Of a DNA stretch of 64,000 bases, positions 34,093 to 43,349 are shown piece by piece. The notes below the pieces were generated by a model. That model was not told the DNA's origin and did no database searches. It saw only the letters and a list, made by a program, of their open reading frames with translations. The position numbers and the translations under genes were made by a program. Position 1 is the stretch's first letter; every line of letters starts with the position of its first letter. Source of the DNA: Aurantibrevibacter litoralis (GTDB lineage: Bacteria; Bacteroidota; Bacteroidia; Flavobacteriales; Flavobacteriaceae); contig NZ_JAYEEQ010000002.1 in assembly GCF_034651555.1 (NCBI RefSeq), positions 62,001 through 126,000 on the forward strand. The letters are read 5' to 3'.

Positions 34093-35385
34093 TTAGTCCC
34101 TAAACTGGCTGTAATTTCTCTTGTAGGGTCTAATGATTAAGCGGGCTTCCCTATCAAACCTAATGTAATTGTACACCCAATTAATAAATACCACCATACG
34201 ATTTCGAAATCCTATGAGAAAAAAAAGATGTACAAACATCCAAACGAACCAAGCAAATACACCCTGAAATCGATACCGTTTTAGATCTACTACCGCCTTA
34301 TTTCTTCCCACCGTGGCCATACTTCCCTTATCTACGTACGCAAAAGGAATCATCGGTTTGTTTTTTAATAATCGAATAAGGTTGTCGCCCAATTGCGTGC
34401 CTTGTTGCATCGCCGGTTGCGCCATCATTGGGTGTCCGCGAGGATACTTTTCACTTTCCATTGCTGCAATATCACCAATTGCAAAAATATGCTCATACCC
34501 TAAAACTTGATTAAAAACATTTACCCTTACTCTATTGCCCCCTGCCAATAGTGTTTCGGCGTCCAAACCAGACACTGTGGCACCTTTAACACCCGCAGCC
34601 CATACTAATGTAGCCGAATCAAAAGTGAGATCGGTCATGGTCGTAACGGTTTTGCCGTCATAGCCTGTAACCCGAGTGTTTTTCCAAATCTGAACGCCCA
34701 AATGTTCTAGAAAATCTTCGGCTTTTTTAGAGGCTTGTAGGCTCATTTCATTCAATATTCGGTCACTAGACTGTATAAGATTTATCTGTACTCGGCGTGT
34801 GTCCAAATCGGGATAATCTTTTGGCAAAATACCCTTTTTTATTTCCGCTAAGGCTCCAGCCAACTCCACTCCCGTGGGACCACCTCCTACAATTACAAAA
34901 TTCATCAAAGCATCTCTTTCATGCATTTGATCCGTTAACAAAGCCTGTTCAAAATTTTCCAAAATAAGGCTTCGGAGGTTCAACGATTGCGGTATGGATT
35001 TCATTGCCATACTATTTTTGGCTATTTCGGCATTCCCATAATAATTGGTTACAGATCCCGTGGCCAAAACCAAATAATCAAAACGCAATTCACCAATGGA
35101 GGTGATGAGCGTTTTATCGTTCAGCTTAATCTTTTTTACATGAGCTAATCGGAAATAAAAATTGGGATAATCTTTTAAAATTTTACGAATGGGATACGCT
35201 ATGGAATCGGGTTCTAACCCACCGGTAGAAACTTGATATAATAAAGGTTGAAAGGTGTGGTAGTTGTGTTTATCTAACAGAACCACTTGCACTTCTTGCT
35301 TGCTCAATTTTCTTGCCAGAGAAATTCCGGCAAAACCACCACCGATAATCACTACTCTTGGAAAACTGGACTGCGGAACATTCAT
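34093..35385 (-). CDS. ndh: Type II NADH:quinone oxidoreductase
   Basis: A 430-residue single-subunit, non-proton-pumping NADH dehydrogenase of the membrane inner face. FAD motif GGGFAG is at residues 15-20 (IIGGGFAGISLARKL), the NADH motif GGGPTG near 165 and the FAIGDIAAM segment near 300. The C-terminus is hydrophobic and aromatic (FVWMFVHLFFLIGF) for membrane attachment. A -7 match TACATTTG (35408-35401) lies 15 nt before the start. Substrate assignment follows the family. Confidence 0.88.
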   Translation of the reverse strand: MNVPQSSFPRVVIIGGGFAGISLARKLSKQEVQVVLLDKHNYHTFQPLLYQVSTGGLEPDSIAYPIRKILKDYPNFYFRLAHVKKIKLNDKTLITSIGELRFDYLVLATGSVTNYYGNAEIAKNSMAMKSIPQSLNLRSLILENFEQALLTDQMHERDALMNFVIVGGGPTGVELAGALAEIKKGILPKDYPDLDTRRVQINLIQSSDRILNEMSLQASKKAEDFLEHLGVQIWKNTRVTGYDGKTVTTMTDLTFDSATLVWAAGVKGATVSGLDAETLLAGGNRVRVNVFNQVLGYEHIFAIGDIAAMESEKYPRGHPMMAQPAMQQGTQLGDNLIRLLKNKPMIPFAYVDKGSMATVGRNKAVVDLKRYRFQGVFAWFVWMFVHLFFLIGFRNRMVVFINWVYNYIRFDREARLIIRPYKRNYSQFRD

Positions 35386-35400
35386 TTAAAATTTTTAGTT

Positions 35401-35408
35401 CAAATGTA
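35401..35408 (-). promoter_or_regulatory. Candidate -7 promoter element of ndh
   Basis: TACATTTG on the minus strand, a perfect TAnnTTTG match, 15 nt before the ndh ATG. Confidence 0.38.
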
Positions 35409-35575
35409 AACATTCACAGCATTATGGCAGAATATAATGTGGCTTTATCTTATATTTAAACATGAAAAGGAAATTTGGTTTTTTGAGGAATAGAAAAGTA
35501 TTCGTAGCACGCAACGAATACAGGCCTTAATAAATTGAAATGACCTCTAACAATTAGGAATAGAGTTCCAAATTG

Positions 35576-35796
35576 ATAAAAAAATTCTTGAAACTGACTA
35601 TCCCCGAGGCAAGCCATAGGGGTATACTTCTACTGCGCTCAGTACGGGTTTCGCCGGTTTCATTTTGGCCTTTGGGCCAAAAACCGAAATTTTGTATTTT
35701 ACCTCAGCCGAAACGGCAAAAAGGCAGTTTCGACCGCTCCAAAGGAGCGGTAAATAGGAAAACCCGACCCCAAGGGTTTGGGAATCTTTAAATTGA
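35576..35796 (+). repeat. Structured intergenic repeat, copy D (221 nt, most diverged)
   Basis: Fourth copy, with the extra module at 35627-35648. Stem changes keep pairing: CGAAAC/GTTTCG instead of CGGAAC/GTTCCG, CCGCTCC/GGAGCGG, and a GAAACTG/CGGTTTC outer stem with one wobble. The last stem (CCCGACCC/GGGTTTGGG) is weaker. It sits in the 515-nt gap between divergent ndh and the M20 peptidase; apart from the repeat, that gap shows only the ndh -7 element and AT-rich sequence. Confidence 0.9.
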
Positions 35797-35900
35797 AGTG
35801 TGTTAAAACGTAACCAAGATAAAAAAATGTGTGCATTTTACCGTTTTTTTGTGCTGTAGCTTAATGCAATAAAAAACCTATAATACTTAAATTGATTCTT

Positions 35901-37325
35901 ATGAGAACTTTACTGACTACCTTATTGTTAGCCCTATGTTTTGTGCCACTTATGGCTCAAAAAAAAGTAGATGATGTATTGAAAAGACTGGATGAACAAA
36001 GTGTGACCTACGGCAATATTGCCCAAAATATTTGGGATTTTGCAGAAATGGGCTATTTGGAAGAAAAAAGTGCAGCACTCCTACAAAGTACCCTGAGTAA
36101 TGCCGGGTTTTCAATACAGCAAGGTGTTGCAGGTATACCCACCGCTTTTATTGCAGAATATGGCAATGGTGCACCCATAATTGCCATTATGGGGGAATAC
36201 GATGCGCTTCCCGGTCTTTCCCAAGAAGCGGTAGCAGAAAAACAATCGGCCGGTAAAGCCGCGGGGCATGCCTGCGGCCATCATCTTTTCGGCACAGCGT
36301 CAACAGCGGCGGCTATAGCTGTAAAAGATTGGATGGCGGCTAGCAACACTAAAGGCACCATTCGCTTTTATGGCACCCCCGCCGAAGAAGGCGGCTCTGG
36401 AAAGGTATATATGGTGCGCGAAGGTCTTTTTGATGATGTAGATGTGGCCTTACATTGGCATCCCGGTTCACAAAATGCAGCCAATGCCGGTGCTGCCCTG
36501 GCAAATAAATCGGCTAAATTTCGGTTCTACGGAGTGTCGGCACATGCCGCCGGAGCACCCGAAAGAGGACGATCTGCGCTGGATGGTGTAGAAGCCATGA
36601 ACCACATGGTAAATATGATGCGCGAACATATTCCGGAGCAGGCTAGAATCCATTATGTGATCACCAACGGTGGAAAAGCACCCAATGTAGTGCCCGACTT
36701 TGCTGAAGTGTATTACTATGCAAGACACAATACCAGAGATATTGTCATCGATATTTTTGATCGTATTGTAAACGCTGCGGAAGGAGCGGCTATAGGCACA
36801 GGAACCCGTATGGATTATGAAATGATTGGCGGCACTCATGAATTGTTGCCCAACCTTACGTTACAAAAACTTATGCATGACAACCTCACAAAGGTGGGCG
36901 GTTTTACCTATACCCCAGAAGAGCTGGCTTTCGCCAATAAAATAAGTGCCAGTTTAGGGGCAGAAAAAACAGATATTGCCACCGTTAAAAATGTACAACC
37001 TTATAAAACAGAAGCCAAAGCTTACGGATCTACCGATGTGGGTGATGTGAGCTTTGCGGTGCCCACAGCAGGGCTTTCTACCGCTACTTGGGTGCCAGGC
37101 ACTGCCGCGCACAGTTGGCAGGCAGTCGCCGCAGGAGGTACCTCCATTGGACGCAAAGGGATGATGGTGGCTGCAAAAACCTTGACCCTTACCGCTATTG
37201 ATTTGTTTCGTAACAAAGATATGGTAAGTAAGGCCAAGCAAGAGCTTGTAGAACGAAGGGGCGCTAATTTTGTGTATACACCGCTATTGGGTGATAGGGC
37301 ACCAGCCTTAGACTACAGAAAATAA
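35901..37325 (+). CDS. Exported M20 family peptidase/amidohydrolase (AbgB-like)
   Basis: A 474-residue dinuclear-metal hydrolase with a signal peptide (RTLLTTLLLALCFVPLMAQ), so it acts in the periplasm. Metal and catalytic segments are GEYDALPGLS, GHACGHHLFGTAS and GTPAEEGGSGK, with the internal dimerisation domain between about 200 and 310. The sequence resembles the p-aminobenzoyl-glutamate hydrolase AbgB branch more than IAA-amino acid hydrolases; the substrate is unproven. Start at the ATG at 35901; a TTG at 35892 would add three residues. Confidence 0.88.
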   Translation: MRTLLTTLLLALCFVPLMAQKKVDDVLKRLDEQSVTYGNIAQNIWDFAEMGYLEEKSAALLQSTLSNAGFSIQQGVAGIPTAFIAEYGNGAPIIAIMGEYDALPGLSQEAVAEKQSAGKAAGHACGHHLFGTASTAAAIAVKDWMAASNTKGTIRFYGTPAEEGGSGKVYMVREGLFDDVDVALHWHPGSQNAANAGAALANKSAKFRFYGVSAHAAGAPERGRSALDGVEAMNHMVNMMREHIPEQARIHYVITNGGKAPNVVPDFAEVYYYARHNTRDIVIDIFDRIVNAAEGAAIGTGTRMDYEMIGGTHELLPNLTLQKLMHDNLTKVGGFTYTPEELAFANKISASLGAEKTDIATVKNVQPYKTEAKAYGSTDVGDVSFAVPTAGLSTATWVPGTAAHSWQAVAAGGTSIGRKGMMVAAKTLTLTAIDLFRNKDMVSKAKQELVERRGANFVYTPLLGDRAPALDYRK

Positions 37326-37567
37326 AATGTGGTAAGGCCTAAAAGGGCTTTACTGCCAGCGTTGCTACTGCTTTGGTCGTAGCCCTGAAAGCGACATGGT
37401 AAAAAATGATTATCATCCTTATCGGGCACTAGGTACAGTTTTTTCAAAGACCTTTATTCCGCTAGAACGTGGCCTGTATCCTACCACTTTTCATCGTCGG
37501 TTTTTTTATCATGGTGTAACAAAATAATAGAAAATACTACTTATATACACAAATACCAGCCAAAAGA

Positions 37568-38062
37568 TTGACTAAGGAACTGGAACATCATTTTGTTAAA
37601 GCGCTAGAGAGCAATCAAAATATTGTTCATAAGGTGTGTACGCTGTATACCAATGATCAAGATTCGCATAAGGATTTGTTTCAAGAGATAACGATTCAGC
37701 TTTGGCAGGCGTACCCCAAGTTTCGAGGGGAGTCCAAATTCAGTACATGGATGTACCGTGTGGCCCTGAATACAGCTATAACCTTATATCGAAAAAACAA
37801 ACGAAACATTGCCACAACCGATTATGATTCGGTACTATATAAAATAAAAGTAGACGAATACGACGAAACTGAGGAGGAACAATTAAAACTGCTATATACT
37901 GCGGTAAAACAACTAGGTGATATTGACAAAGCCTTGGTATTTCTCTATTTGGAAGATAAGGGATATCCGGAAATTGCGGAAACACTTGGCTTAACGGAGG
38001 TAAACGTACGGGTTAAAATGAACCGAATAAAAAACAAATTAAGAACTATTTTAAATCCTTAG
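37568..38062 (+). CDS. Sigma-70 family RNA polymerase sigma factor (ECF-like)
   Basis: A 164-residue factor with region 2 (DLFQEITIQLWQAYPKFRG and FSTWMYRVALNTA) and region 4 helix-turn-helix (YPEIAETLGLTEVNVRVKMNRIKNKL). The start is TTG at 37568; no ATG upstream in frame. The next gene, 6 nt downstream, is a membrane protein that probably acts with it. The 242-nt gap upstream contains no convincing gene. Confidence 0.9.
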   Translation: MTKELEHHFVKALESNQNIVHKVCTLYTNDQDSHKDLFQEITIQLWQAYPKFRGESKFSTWMYRVALNTAITLYRKNKRNIATTDYDSVLYKIKVDEYDETEEEQLKLLYTAVKQLGDIDKALVFLYLEDKGYPEIAETLGLTEVNVRVKMNRIKNKLRTILNP

Positions 38063-38068
38063 GCTCCC

Positions 38069-38716
38069 ATGATGGATGAATTGGAATTATTAAAAAAGGA
38101 TTGGCAGCGCAATGAAGAAAATTATCCAAAATTTTCGGAAAGCGATATTTATCCAATGTTGTTGAGAAAATCGTCGTCCATAGTACGTTGGATATTTTAT
38201 ATCAGTATTATTGAGTTTATTCTTCCGCACTTACTCTTTTTGGTGCCGACTGTTCGAAATAGCATGAAAATTTATGAGGAAATGGGCTTGCATCATGTTT
38301 TTATGATCCTAACTGCCATACAATATACCGTAGTTATTTTCTTTATGTTTCAGTTTTATAAACGCTATCGAGAAATTTCGGTCCTAGACAATGCTAAAAA
38401 ACTACTTTCTAATATTCTTAAAACCCGAAGAACCGTAAAGCATTACGTGCTTTTTTGTCTTTCTATGATCGTTATTTCCTATGGGGTTTTTATGGTAAGC
38501 ATTTATTTAAATGACAATTTTGTGGAAAATTTTGAGCTTGGAGAAAGGACCAAAAACATAGCCCCCGAGAAACTAAAGACCACGCTAATTGCCTTTATAG
38601 GAGTTATAGGTGTATTCCTTACCGTAGTAATGGGTGTTGTGTACTTTTTGTTGTATGGGCTGCTGCTAAGAAAACTGAAAAAAAATTATAAGGAACTACA
38701 GCAACTTGAAGTTTAG
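38069..38716 (+). CDS. Membrane protein paired with the sigma factor
   Basis: A 215-residue protein with an N-terminal soluble segment (about 40 residues) and four hydrophobic segments (WIFYISIIEFILPHLLFLV, MILTAIQYTVVIFFMFQF, HYVLFCLSMIVISYGVFMV, IAFIGVIGVFLTVVMGVVYFLL). No domain is recognised. Its place 6 nt after a sigma gene suggests a membrane-bound regulator of it. Its stop overlaps the stop of the convergent acyltransferase by 2 nt (TTAG read both ways). Confidence 0.75.
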   Translation: MMDELELLKKDWQRNEENYPKFSESDIYPMLLRKSSSIVRWIFYISIIEFILPHLLFLVPTVRNSMKIYEEMGLHHVFMILTAIQYTVVIFFMFQFYKRYREISVLDNAKKLLSNILKTRRTVKHYVLFCLSMIVISYGVFMVSIYLNDNFVENFELGERTKNIAPEKLKTTLIAFIGVIGVFLTVVMGVVYFLLYGLLLRKLKKNYKELQQLEV

Positions 38717-39525
38717 CTTTTTTTAGCACTCCATCTGCGCTCTTGGTTTTCTGCTTCTAGAGCCATTAACTCGGATTGGGGAATTACCTTTAAAAAAGAA
38801 GGGTGTTGCTCAATGGCGTATTCCAACTTTTCAATGATAGATTCTGCTGTTTCGTTGTCATAATCTATATCCAAGGGTTCCTTAATGACCATAGACTGTA
38901 ATATTCCCTTTTTCTTTATACGCAACCCTTTTTTATCAAAAGAACGTCGAAACCCATCGATGACCACGGGTACCACAATAGGTTTGTATTTTTTGATAAT
39001 GTGTGATGTGCCTTTGCGCAACGGTTTCCAAGGCGTTGTAGTTCCTTGTGGAAAGGTAATGACCCACCCGTCGCGTAACGCCATCCCGATATTAGATATA
39101 TCGCTCATTTTTACCTGTCGGTTCACCTCCCTGCCTTCAGCACGCCAGGTGCGCTCTACACTTATAGAGCCAGCATACGCCAAGATTTTGGTTAAAAGAC
39201 TTTTCTTCATGGTTTCCGCAGCCGCCACGTAGTACATATTTAATTTAGGATTCCATATGTATCCTAAATTTTTTATAGAGTTTTCTCGACCCTTTAGACT
39301 GGCATTAAAAACATGAAACATGGCTACCACATCGGCAAAATAGGTTTGATGATTGCTCACAAATAACACGTTATTTTGTGGAAGGTTTCTAATAATATCA
39401 GATCCTTCAATCTCCAATTTATTAAAACCTTTATAACGTTGATGCGATATTAATGCCAAGATACGAATGAGCCATTTTTTCAACAATAAGCTGTGGCCAA
39501 AGGGATTTTTTTTAAATAAGCTCAT
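38713..39525 (-). CDS. Lysophospholipid acyltransferase family protein (PlsC-like)
   Basis: A 270-residue membrane-associated acyltransferase of the 1-acylglycerol-3-phosphate type. The catalytic HX4D box is in SNHQTYFAD near residue 57, and the FPQGTTTPW motif near 176 corresponds to the conserved block III. No fused domains. It may make phosphatidic acid or acylate another lipid; plsC paralogues are common, so I give no gene symbol. Confidence 0.86.
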   Translation of the reverse strand: MSLFKKNPFGHSLLLKKWLIRILALISHQRYKGFNKLEIEGSDIIRNLPQNNVLFVSNHQTYFADVVAMFHVFNASLKGRENSIKNLGYIWNPKLNMYYVAAAETMKKSLLTKILAYAGSISVERTWRAEGREVNRQVKMSDISNIGMALRDGWVITFPQGTTTPWKPLRKGTSHIIKKYKPIVVPVVIDGFRRSFDKKGLRIKKKGILQSMVIKEPLDIDYDNETAESIIEKLEYAIEQHPSFLKVIPQSELMALEAENQERRWSAKKS

Positions 39526-39565
39526 AGGTGTTGTTGCTTCCTTTCAAAATTACAAAATAGGTAGT

Positions 39566-40207
39566 TTATAAAACTTGTTTTAAGAGCTCTTTAACTTCAC
39601 TTAGCATCATTGCTGTAGCTCCCCAGACAATATAACCATTAAAATGAAAAGCCGGCACCGAAATATTGGAGGCGTAAGAAGTGCTTAAATTTTGTTTGAT
39701 GACTTTACCATCATCCAAAAAATCGATCAAAGACACCTCGACCAAGGCTGCTACTTCCTCCTTTTGAATCCGGAAAGGTACCGTTTTTTTATAGAGTCCC
39801 AAATACGGTTGCACACTAAAATTACTTGGAGGAATATAAACTTGACTAAGCGACCGAACCACATGTACCCCACGCTGAGGTACGCCAACCTCTTCTTGAG
39901 TTTCTCGTAAGGCCGTAGCCAACAAATCGATATCCCCGGGCTCAACCTTTCCGCCTGGAAAGCTAATTTGATTGCTATGCACGCCATTATACGCTTTTCG
40001 CAACATAAGCAATAAATAGGTTTGGCGGTCTTCCTTAGGATAAAAAAGCGCCATGACGCCGGCTTTTTTTGGAGTTACTCCCTTTTGTAATGCCTTTTCC
40101 ATTTCGGCCATACGGATGGGTGGCACCATTTTATAGTGCGCTGTAGTGCCCGGAAGTGGCAGATTTTTTATTTTTGAACTTAGTGCATAAAAATCATCAA
40201 AATTCAT
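39566..40207 (-). CDS. Nudix hydrolase, CoA pyrophosphatase (NudL) type
   Basis: A 213-residue hydrolase with the Nudix box GGKVEPGD...ALRETQEEVGV near residues 95-118 and the preceding YNGVHSNQISFPGG typical of CoA pyrophosphatases, which cleave CoA to phosphopantetheine and ADP. The start at 40207 matches the family; a longer reading to 40273 would run further into the divergent cyclophilin gene. Its ATG and that of the cyclophilin share the bases CATG (40205-40208). Confidence 0.87.
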   Translation of the reverse strand: MNFDDFYALSSKIKNLPLPGTTAHYKMVPPIRMAEMEKALQKGVTPKKAGVMALFYPKEDRQTYLLLMLRKAYNGVHSNQISFPGGKVEPGDIDLLATALRETQEEVGVPQRGVHVVRSLSQVYIPPSNFSVQPYLGLYKKTVPFRIQKEEVAALVEVSLIDFLDDGKVIKQNLSTSYASNISVPAFHFNGYIVWGATAMMLSEVKELLKQVL

Positions 40208-40925
40208 GACTTTAAAGGTAGGTACATACGTTGCAATAATACTATTAATTTTGCTACTAGGCTGCAAAAACAATACCAGTGAGCCTCCAAAATCTAACGT
40301 TAAAGCTGCTATTCAGCAAGATACCGTAGTATCTGATCCCCCCGGAAGCACAGAAGAAGAACGTGAACCCGAATTTGTGCTTACCGAAGAAAATGCCATT
40401 GACTTTTTCTTTAACTATCACAAAACGGTAACGGAAAACAAGGTAAAGCTCACGACAAACCTAGGAAGTTTTACCCTAGAGTTGTTTGACAATGTCCCGT
40501 ATCACAAATCTAACTTTATTTATCTTACCAAAAAGGGCTATTTCAATAATACCCTTTTTCATAGGGTTGTAAAGGATTTTATCATTCAGGGTGGAAATGC
40601 CGATACCAAGGAGGTAGGTAAAAAAAGGGCGCAAATTGGCCACTACTTGTTACCGCCAGATACCCGAAAAGGCCATCGTCATCATCGAGGCACCATTTCC
40701 ATGCCAAGTAGCGAAATAGACAATCCGCATATGTTGGCTTCTCCTTACGAATTTTTCATTGTAGTTACCCAACCGGGGTCGTATCATCTGGATGGGGAGT
40801 ACACTCCATTCGGGAAGGTTATTGATGGTATGGATGTCGTAGATCTCATAAACCAACAACCTGTGGACAAAGGCGATTGGCCTTCGCAAAACATTTATAT
40901 TTTAAATGCCGAAGTGATAGAATAA
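40206..40925 (+). CDS. Cyclophilin-type peptidyl-prolyl isomerase, lipoprotein
   Basis: A 239-residue exported PPIase: signal peptide ILLILLLGC gives a lipoprotein, then a linker and a cyclophilin domain from about residue 75 with the catalytic segment LFHRVVKDFIIQGGNAD and later HHRGTISMPS. It assists folding of proteins outside the cytoplasm. The ATG at 40206 is the only usable start since a stop lies six codons upstream in frame, so the gene starts inside the bases shared with the divergent Nudix start. A TATTTTTG at 40169-40176, within the Nudix gene, could be its -7 element. Confidence 0.88.
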   Translation: MTLKVGTYVAIILLILLLGCKNNTSEPPKSNVKAAIQQDTVVSDPPGSTEEEREPEFVLTEENAIDFFFNYHKTVTENKVKLTTNLGSFTLELFDNVPYHKSNFIYLTKKGYFNNTLFHRVVKDFIIQGGNADTKEVGKKRAQIGHYLLPPDTRKGHRHHRGTISMPSSEIDNPHMLASPYEFFIVVTQPGSYHLDGEYTPFGKVIDGMDVVDLINQQPVDKGDWPSQNIYILNAEVIE

Positions 40926-40969
40926 TCCTTATTTTGATAATCTTATCAAAAAAACTAATAACAACAGCT

Positions 40970-41776
40970 ATGGGTTTTAAAAGAAAAGTGTACACTCTTT
41001 TAGAGGTTTCCGACAAACCGAACAGTGCAAGTTATAATTTTGATGTTTTTATTATTTCTTTGATCGTCCTCAATGTTTTGGCCATTGTTTTGGAATCTGT
41101 GGCCTCACTTGCGCAACAATTTAGCACAGGTTTCCAAATTTTTGAACTGTTTTCTGTCTTCGTATTCACCATTGAATATGTGTTAAGGGTGTGGACCGCA
41201 AATCTGAACCCCAAATACAGCACACCGATTGCAGGAAACGTCCGTTATGCATTTACGCCACTTGCAATCATTGATTTGTTGGCCATCCTTCCCTTCTTCC
41301 TTCCGCTGCTGGGTGTAGACCTTAGATTGTTGCGCATTCTTAGGATATTCCGCATCTTCAGACTTTTCAAAATCACAAGATATGTTGATGCGCTTGCGGA
41401 CATACGAATGGTCTTCAAACAAAAGAAAGAGGAGCTTGTCATTTCCCTGATGCTTACCTTATTCCTTTTATTAATAGCTTCTACCCTCATGTTTTATGTA
41501 GAAAATGAATCGCAGCCCGATAAATTTTCAAGTATTCCCGAAACCATGTGGTGGGGTATAGCAACCTTAACCACGGTGGGCTACGGTGATATTTATCCGG
41601 TAACTCCAATGGGGCAGCTACTGGCAGGGGTCATTGCCATTATAGGAATTGCCTTTTTAGCACTGCCTACAGGGATTCTTGCCTCTGGTTTTTCTGAAGC
41701 CTTTCGCAAAGAAAAATCTTCGGATCATTGTCCGGCATGCGGACAAAGTATACCAAGTAAAGAGGCGATTTCTTAA
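40970..41776 (+). CDS. Voltage-gated-type potassium channel (ion transporter family)
   Basis: A 268-residue six-transmembrane channel subunit. Helix S4 carries regularly spaced arginines (LRLLRILRIFRIFRLFK) as in voltage sensors, and the pore has the K+ selectivity filter TTVGYGD near residue 203. The C-terminus ends with a short CPAC motif (two cysteines only). The start at 40970 fits the family; a longer reading to 40877 overlaps the cyclophilin gene. It lies 45 nt after the cyclophilin stop. Confidence 0.9.
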   Translation: MGFKRKVYTLLEVSDKPNSASYNFDVFIISLIVLNVLAIVLESVASLAQQFSTGFQIFELFSVFVFTIEYVLRVWTANLNPKYSTPIAGNVRYAFTPLAIIDLLAILPFFLPLLGVDLRLLRILRIFRIFRLFKITRYVDALADIRMVFKQKKEELVISLMLTLFLLLIASTLMFYVENESQPDKFSSIPETMWWGIATLTTVGYGDIYPVTPMGQLLAGVIAIIGIAFLALPTGILASGFSEAFRKEKSSDHCPACGQSIPSKEAIS

Positions 41777-41968
41777 CTAATTTTGAGTACCGATCTCGAT
41801 TCTAGAAAATAATCCAAAGACTTAAAAAAATAGGGCAATGTCATATTGTAATGGGTTGCCAATTGCATGTGCTGATAATTTTAATTAGAAGGCGTTATCA
41901 AAAAGTTGGTTTTTGTATTTCCACTTTCCCTTTTATTCGGTACATTTAAAAAATATACCCTGTTTCTC

Positions 41969-43258
41969 ATGAAAAAAAGTACTGCTATTTTCTTTTTTAT
42001 TATTTCTTTAGTCCTAGTCGCCCCATGTGCGGCTCAAGATTTTCTTTATGGTGACCCACTCCCCGATGCTCCTGAATTGTCGGCTCGTGGGGCATACGAA
42101 ATTGGGGTGCGTACAATGCATCTTTTAAATAAAGGACAAATAGACATCTTAAATTCTAAAGAGGGCAAAGATCCTTTATACGATAGACCCATTACCGTTG
42201 AAATTTGGTACCCTGCCGTGATCCCTGAGGGTGCCACACCTTTAGTAACCTATGAGGAGGTCATGGGTACTCGAGGCGATACCTTACGACCCTTAATTCC
42301 TTTTACCTTTAAAGGACGTGCCCTACGCGATGCCGTTCCAATGACCAAAGACGGTTCTCTTCCTTTGATTATAGTGTCGCACGGCTATGTGGGATCGCGT
42401 TATTTAATGACCTATTTAACCGAAAATTTAGCCTCTAAGGGATATGTTGTTGTTGCAATAGATCATACCGAATCTACTTTTGCCGATGCCAACGCCTTTA
42501 CAAGTACCCTTCTGAACCGTGCTTTGGATATCCGCTTTGTGTTGAATGCTATGGAAGATCTTGGAAAACCCTCTAGCAAAGACCCTTTAAAAGGATTTAT
42601 AGATACCAACAACACGGCTATTATTGGATATTCTATGGGTGGCTTTGGGGTACTCAATGTAGCCGGTGCAGGCTACAGCGATGCGTTTACCAAATTTACG
42701 GTAGGCATGACCGGTGGCAGTAACGCCATTGGTATGCACGCCGCAAGTAATTCGACATATCAAAAGAAAACAGACCCTAGAATTAAAGCGGTGGTAGCCT
42801 TCGCCCCTTGGGGAATGGAACGTGGTGTTTGGGATGCCGAAGGGTTAAAGGGACTAAAAACCCCTACCCTATTCGTTGCCGGAAGCGAAGATGATATTTC
42901 GGGATATGAAAACGGAATTAAGGCGCTATATACGGGGGCTGTAAACGCCGACCGATATTTGCTTACCTACAAAAATGCCAGACATAACACGGCTCCCAAT
43001 CCTCCTCCGGCAGAATCGCTTCAATCTGGTTTACACTTAGATGAATACTACCGCTATGCCGATCCCACATGGGATCAACGAAAAATAAACAATATAAACC
43101 AGCATTTTGTTACCGCTTTTCTAGGTAAATATGTAAAAAAACAGGATTTTGAGGTCTATCTTAGTATCGCCCCGGATTCTAACGAAAAGGACTGGCCCGG
43201 TTTTAAGCCCAGATCATCTACGGGTATGGAGTTGTTGCACGAAACACCATTAGAATAG
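41969..43258 (+). CDS. Exported alpha/beta hydrolase, PAF-acetylhydrolase-like
   Basis: A 429-residue esterase with signal peptide (AIFFFIISLVLVAPCAAQ). The oxyanion region SHGYVGSRYLM, the nucleophile elbow GYSMGGFG (Ser), a downstream Asp in AGSEDDISG and His in NARHNTAPNP make a complete triad. The VVVAIDHTEST segment is typical of PAF-acetylhydrolase isoform II-like hydrolases. It probably cleaves short-chain esters; natural substrate unknown. Start at 41969 chosen for the signal peptide; 41906 would add 21 residues. Confidence 0.83.
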   Translation: MKKSTAIFFFIISLVLVAPCAAQDFLYGDPLPDAPELSARGAYEIGVRTMHLLNKGQIDILNSKEGKDPLYDRPITVEIWYPAVIPEGATPLVTYEEVMGTRGDTLRPLIPFTFKGRALRDAVPMTKDGSLPLIIVSHGYVGSRYLMTYLTENLASKGYVVVAIDHTESTFADANAFTSTLLNRALDIRFVLNAMEDLGKPSSKDPLKGFIDTNNTAIIGYSMGGFGVLNVAGAGYSDAFTKFTVGMTGGSNAIGMHAASNSTYQKKTDPRIKAVVAFAPWGMERGVWDAEGLKGLKTPTLFVAGSEDDISGYENGIKALYTGAVNADRYLLTYKNARHNTAPNPPPAESLQSGLHLDEYYRYADPTWDQRKINNINQHFVTAFLGKYVKKQDFEVYLSIAPDSNEKDWPGFKPRSSTGMELLHETPLE

Positions 43259-43349
43259 CAAGAAAAACAGAACTGCCGAAAAACATATCTTTAAAACGGC
43301 ATAAAACAACCTTTATAATTACCTATTCCGATGTCTACACTAAAAAATA

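Noticed and set aside
37398..37529. 43-codon ORF before the second sigma factor (MVKNDYHPYRALG...)
   Set aside because: No recognisable homology and a position in a likely promoter region; could be chance.
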